In this document: piece after piece, positions 61,129 through 64,000 of the stretch | How the letters are laid out: each line of letters opens with the position of its first letter | How positions within the stretch are numbered: position 1 is the stretch's first letter | Assembly (NCBI RefSeq): GCF_033095965.1 | Contig: NZ_AP026801.1 | Span: 1,632,001-1,696,000, forward strand | Origin: Xylocopilactobacillus apis | GTDB taxonomy: Bacteria; Bacillota; Bacilli; Lactobacillales; Lactobacillaceae | Direction of reading: 5' to 3' | Length of the DNA: 64,000 bases | Notes under the pieces: generated by a model | Seen by the model: the letters and a program-made list of their open reading frames with translations, nothing else | What the model was told of the DNA's origin: nothing | Databases searched by the model: none | Made by a program: the position numbers and the translations under genes

Positions 61129-61362
61129 CTACTTGCCGCCTGTGTTATCCTTTGGGCCACCTCTATACTCGATTTTTGCACCATCCTTTTCCATTTCTTT
61201 AAGCTGTTTATCTGTCACAATCATTGAATCGCCTTTTTTCATATGTTTGTAATCAGGTTTTGTATTCAATTTGATTACTATAAAAACTGTTACAATTAAA
61301 ACCACCAAGCCAATTACAGCTCCGATTGTAAGAAATTTCTTTTTATTACTTGTCTTTTTCAT
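61129..61362 (-). CDS. Small single-helix membrane protein
   Basis: A 77-aa protein: basic N-terminus KKTSNKKKF, one membrane helix (about 11-31, LTIGAVIGLVVLIVTVFIVI) and a short charged outer tail ending in GGPKDNTGGK. I do not recognise a family. Location between FtsX-type permease (19 bases) and thioredoxin-like lipoprotein (5 bases) suggests an accessory of the transporter or an immunity-type peptide. The inner domain is too short to act alone. Confidence 0.65.
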   Translation of the reverse strand: MKKTSNKKKFLTIGAVIGLVVLIVTVFIVIKLNTKPDYKHMKKGDSMIVTDKQLKEMEKDGAKIEYRGGPKDNTGGK

Positions 61363-61381
61363 TATTTACTCCATTTCAATT

Positions 61382-62575
61382 TTATTTAATTAATTCAACA
61401 ACATCTTTTTTAGAAGCGTTCTTCGAAGGAATATAACTAAAGACCAACCCGACGAGAACTGAGATCCCCATTGCTAGAAACGCTACAAAAGGATCAAACA
61501 TAAAATCCAACTTCATCGTATTACTGATGATAAAAGCAATGAGCTCTCCTAAGAGATAACCGATGGCTCCGCCTAACAACGTCAGCATCAGCCCTTCTAA
61601 CAGAAATTGCATTTGAATTGCTTTTTCCGTTGCTCCGAGCGCTCTGCGAATTCCGATTTCTTTGATTCGCTCTGAGATTGAGGTATAAACCATATTCATG
61701 ACGCCAACACCTGAGATAAACAGTGAGATTCCAGCAATAAAGCTCACAATTAGAGTTAACATTTGTAAGGTTGAACTAATAGCATTGGTCGTTGCAGCAT
61801 CATTAGCAAACTCGTATCTACCTAAATTTTTCATGCTGCCTGATTTACTAAGATTTTTGACAACTTTGTCCGCAACTTCCGCTATATTCTGGTCACTTGG
61901 AACTGTGATTTGAATATTTTTTAGTGGGGCTCCACGGAAATAATTTGCATAGGTCGCCTTGTTCATTTCGATTTTGGTAGTATTAGTAATATCTGGTTCA
62001 AAAACGCCTTTAATCAGAAATGATTCATCAGCAATTTCAATTGTTTTTCCCACCGCATCACTATTATTTTTTGCATTAGGAAACAGTTCTTTAACCAACT
62101 GATTTGAAATCGTCACAACTTTATTGCCAATATCAGCACTGCTTAAATTTTCTCCAGCAATTACTTTTTCACCTTTTTCATCAACCAAGTGGATCTTGGT
62201 GCTTTGAGAATCTTTACTCAAAGCAACCTGCTGCTGACGATACATCTGATCTGGCTTTTCTTTTTCGTACTGAACCTTAGAAACGCATGACACACTGCGA
62301 ACTAAATCTAGATCATGCTCATTGAAGTAGACAAAGCTGCTTTTTCCAAAATTATCTTCATCTTCTGGAGTAAAACTGATTGTCGTCCGATTGTTCTTAA
62401 TATCATCAGTATTTAGAAGCTGCTTCAGTGAATATCTTTCGTACCCCCGCCCAACCGTCACAATTGTGATCACCGCCGCAATTCCGACAATAATTCCAAT
62501 GATCGTTAAGAAACTGCGGCGCTTGTTTTTTAAAATCGCCTTAACGGCGGTTTCAATACTAATTGTTAGTTTCAT
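61382..62575 (-). CDS. MacB-like ABC transporter permease (FtsX family)
   Basis: A 397-aa four-helix FtsX-type permease: helix 1 with RRSFLTIIGIIVGIAAVITIVTVG, a large extracytoplasmic domain (about 45-270), then three C-terminal helices including ISLFISGVGVMNMVYTSISERIKEIGIRRALGATEKAI, the class signature. MacB-type machines pull on extracytoplasmic partners rather than pass substrate through the membrane. Overlaps the ATPase gene by four bases. Confidence 0.93.
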   Translation of the reverse strand: MKLTISIETAVKAILKNKRRSFLTIIGIIVGIAAVITIVTVGRGYERYSLKQLLNTDDIKNNRTTISFTPEDEDNFGKSSFVYFNEHDLDLVRSVSCVSKVQYEKEKPDQMYRQQQVALSKDSQSTKIHLVDEKGEKVIAGENLSSADIGNKVVTISNQLVKELFPNAKNNSDAVGKTIEIADESFLIKGVFEPDITNTTKIEMNKATYANYFRGAPLKNIQITVPSDQNIAEVADKVVKNLSKSGSMKNLGRYEFANDAATTNAISSTLQMLTLIVSFIAGISLFISGVGVMNMVYTSISERIKEIGIRRALGATEKAIQMQFLLEGLMLTLLGGAIGYLLGELIAFIISNTMKLDFMFDPFVAFLAMGISVLVGLVFSYIPSKNASKKDVVELIK

Positions 62576-63243
62576 CCGATCACCTGACCATCTTTGACTT
62601 GAATCACTCTTTTACAATAAGCAGCAGCTTCAGGATCATGTGTAACCATTAAAATTGTCGTATCATGCTCTGAGTTTAATTTTTGAAAAAGGGTCATGAT
62701 TTCAGCCGAAGTCTTACTGTCTAATGCGCCGGTTGGCTCATCAGCCACAATAAAGGTCGGTTCATTGGCTAATGCCCGTGCAATCGCAATTCGCTGTTTT
62801 TGACCACCTGAGAGCTGACTAGGTAATTGATCCTTCTTGGAAAGAAGCCCCACTTTTTCTAATTGAGTTAACACCGCTTCTTTAGCATTACGGTGGCTTT
62901 TTCCTTGATACAACAACGGCAATTCTACATTTTCATAAACAGTGTCGGTCTCAATTAAGTTAAATGATTGAAAGACAAATCCGACATTATGATTACGCAT
63001 GGTAGATAACTCCTGATCTTTGTATGTTTTCACATCTTCATCAGTGAAGTAATATTCGCCTGAAAAATCACGATCCAGAAAACTGATGATATTAATTAAA
63101 GTCGACTTGCCAGAACCACTCGGTCCCATAATCGCTGTGAATTCTTTTTTTTCAATTTCTAGATCGATATCTTTTAGAACATATTGGGGAGTGTCGTCAT
63201 CGTTCATGAGGTACGCCTTATTAATTCCTCTCATCTTAATCAT
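62572..63243 (-). CDS. ABC transporter ATP-binding protein (MacB/LolD class)
   Basis: A 223-aa ATPase: Walker A GPSGSGKSTL (about 40-49), QSFNLI Q-loop, signature LSGGQKQRIAIARALAN, Walker B FIVADEPTGALDS and H-loop VTHD. Partner of the FtsX permease and of the adaptor encoded upstream. Confidence 0.95.
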   Translation of the reverse strand: MIKMRGINKAYLMNDDDTPQYVLKDIDLEIEKKEFTAIMGPSGSGKSTLINIISFLDRDFSGEYYFTDEDVKTYKDQELSTMRNHNVGFVFQSFNLIETDTVYENVELPLLYQGKSHRNAKEAVLTQLEKVGLLSKKDQLPSQLSGGQKQRIAIARALANEPTFIVADEPTGALDSKTSAEIMTLFQKLNSEHDTTILMVTHDPEAAAYCKRVIQVKDGQVIG

Positions 63244-63246
63244 AGG

Positions 63247-64000
63247 CTAGTCCGCATCTTTATAGTTTTTAACAATCGATTCATCATTTTTTAGACCACT
63301 CGTCACTACAAAATAGCTGTCTTTCTTTTCACCTTTAAGCTCTTTTTTGGTATAACGAGGTCCATTAGATTTATAGACATAAAACTTTTTATCTTCTTCT
63401 TTAACTGCTGAAAGAGGAACCTTAATTTCATCAAGAGGAATTTTTACTTGAACGTGATTCCCGTTATTTAATGATGATGCGGGAGTAATTTTGACGGTGT
63501 AAGTAGAAATTTTACTCGTGGTATTATCTGGTCTTTGAGCAATGCTACTGATCGTGCCCTTAATCTTATTGCCAGAATCAACGGGCGTTAGTTTAACTGT
63601 CTGATCCTTTTGAATATGGCTAAGATCATACTCACTAACCTGAATTTCAACGTTCGTGTCGTTACTGCTGATTTCAGCAACTGGCTTCATTCCGTCATTT
63701 CCAGCACTTGTCGGGATCGTTAGAATTCCATCAAGCTCGGCGTAAACCTTATTTGGTGCTGCATCGCTCAGCTTGGTTATTTCTTTATTTAACTGATTAA
63801 CTTCATTAGTTAAGGCCGTAATTTTCTTTGAATTAATCTGAACATCTTGTTTAAGATTATTGATCTCGATTTTCTTTTGTTTAACCTTGCTCTTTTTATC
63901 TAAAAGATTGTTGTAATCTTTTAAACTATAATAAATTGCGATTAAATCACCTTGAGAGACCGCCTCACCATTCTGCTTTTCTAAGTTGATTGTTTCTCCA
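63247..64000 (-). CDS. Membrane-fusion/adaptor protein of the MacAB-like exporter, N-terminus beyond window
   Basis: The open frame continues without start or stop from 64000 to 63247, about 250 codons. From the N-terminal side: a lipoyl-like half (GETINLEKQNGEAVSQGDLIAIYY), an alpha-helical coiled coil (KSKVKQKKIEIDNLKQDVQI and following), the second lipoyl half (KVYAELDGILTIPTSAG), and beta-barrel strands with VEIQVSEYDLSHIQKDQTVKLTPV. This is the HlyD/MacA adaptor layout adapted to Gram-positives. The gene lies three bases before the ATPase gene. Confidence 0.88.
   Translation of the reverse strand, partial: GETINLEKQNGEAVSQGDLIAIYYSLKDYNNLLDKKSKVKQKKIEINNLKQDVQINSKKITALTNEVNQLNKEITKLSDAAPNKVYAELDGILTIPTSAGNDGMKPVAEISSNDTNVEIQVSEYDLSHIQKDQTVKLTPVDSGNKIKGTISSIAQRPDNTTSKISTYTVKITPASSLNNGNHVQVKIPLDEIKVPLSAVKEEDKKFYVYKSNGPRYTKKELKGEKKDSYFVVTSGLKNDESIVKNYKDAD

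Overview
The window reads as a chromosomal segment of an AT-rich Gram-positive bacterium of the family Lactobacillaceae. This rests on AGGAGG-type ribosome binding sites, mannose-family PTS operons with ManO (DUF956) and a LevR-type regulator, DUF1129 and DUF951 genes beside ychF, an rsmG-noc-parA-parB block, an IMP dehydrogenase without CBS domains, WxL surface proteins, and cysteine-free secreted proteins ending in paired SH3/SLAP-like wall modules. The genus cannot be fixed from the sequence. No rRNA, tRNA, CRISPR array or intact insertion sequence was seen.

Layout, left to right. (1) 1-9460, all minus strand: an operon of mannose-family PTS IIA-IIB-IIC-IID plus a GH32-like glycosidase (3312 to 1) behind a clear sigma-54 (-24/-12) promoter; its probable activator, a LevR-type protein (6022-3536); and a ManLMN+ManO glucose/mannose PTS operon (9272-6135). 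(2) 9478-16233: a PTS IIA-IIB-IIC plus GH38 alpha-mannosidase operon of the mannosylglycerate (MngA/MngB) type, divergent from a PRD-domain regulator, with repeated boxes between them. (3) 16307-24179: QueH, a small membrane protein, a Ddl-type ligase with Phe at the depsipeptide-ligase position, an intact lipoprotein gene and its decayed paralogue, a LysR/aminotransferase divergent pair, and a Panacea-domain toxin-antitoxin pair. (4) 24258-38811: five tandem paralogous secreted proteins (824-962 aa), each with its own promoter and terminator. (5) 38927-46765: guaB, DUF1129, ychF, DUF951, parB, parA, noc and rsmG on the minus strand, then fau and gpmA on the plus strand. (6) 46826-53732: two tandem giant WxL/LRR surface proteins plus the 3' stump of a third. 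(7) 53793-56237: rplK-rplA and rplJ-rplL with an L10 leader. (8) 56296-64000: a three-gene ABC-2 exporter operon, then a MacAB-like export operon (adaptor, ATPase, FtsX permease) followed by a small membrane protein, a thioredoxin-like lipoprotein and an orphan AbrB/MazE-like protein, cut by the window end.

How the parts work together: the left third is a carbohydrate uptake island with sugar-specific PTS transporters, matching glycosidases and PTS-phosphorylated regulators. The middle and right hold two recently expanded families of cell-surface proteins, one an array of five and one of two plus a remnant, inserted between conserved housekeeping blocks (chromosome partitioning, ribosomal proteins). 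The most interesting material is the five-gene surface array, the WxL array with visible scars of gene loss, the Panacea toxin-antitoxin pair with a toxin I do not recognise, and the export operon at the right edge. All assignments come from reading motifs and homology by eye; no database search was run.
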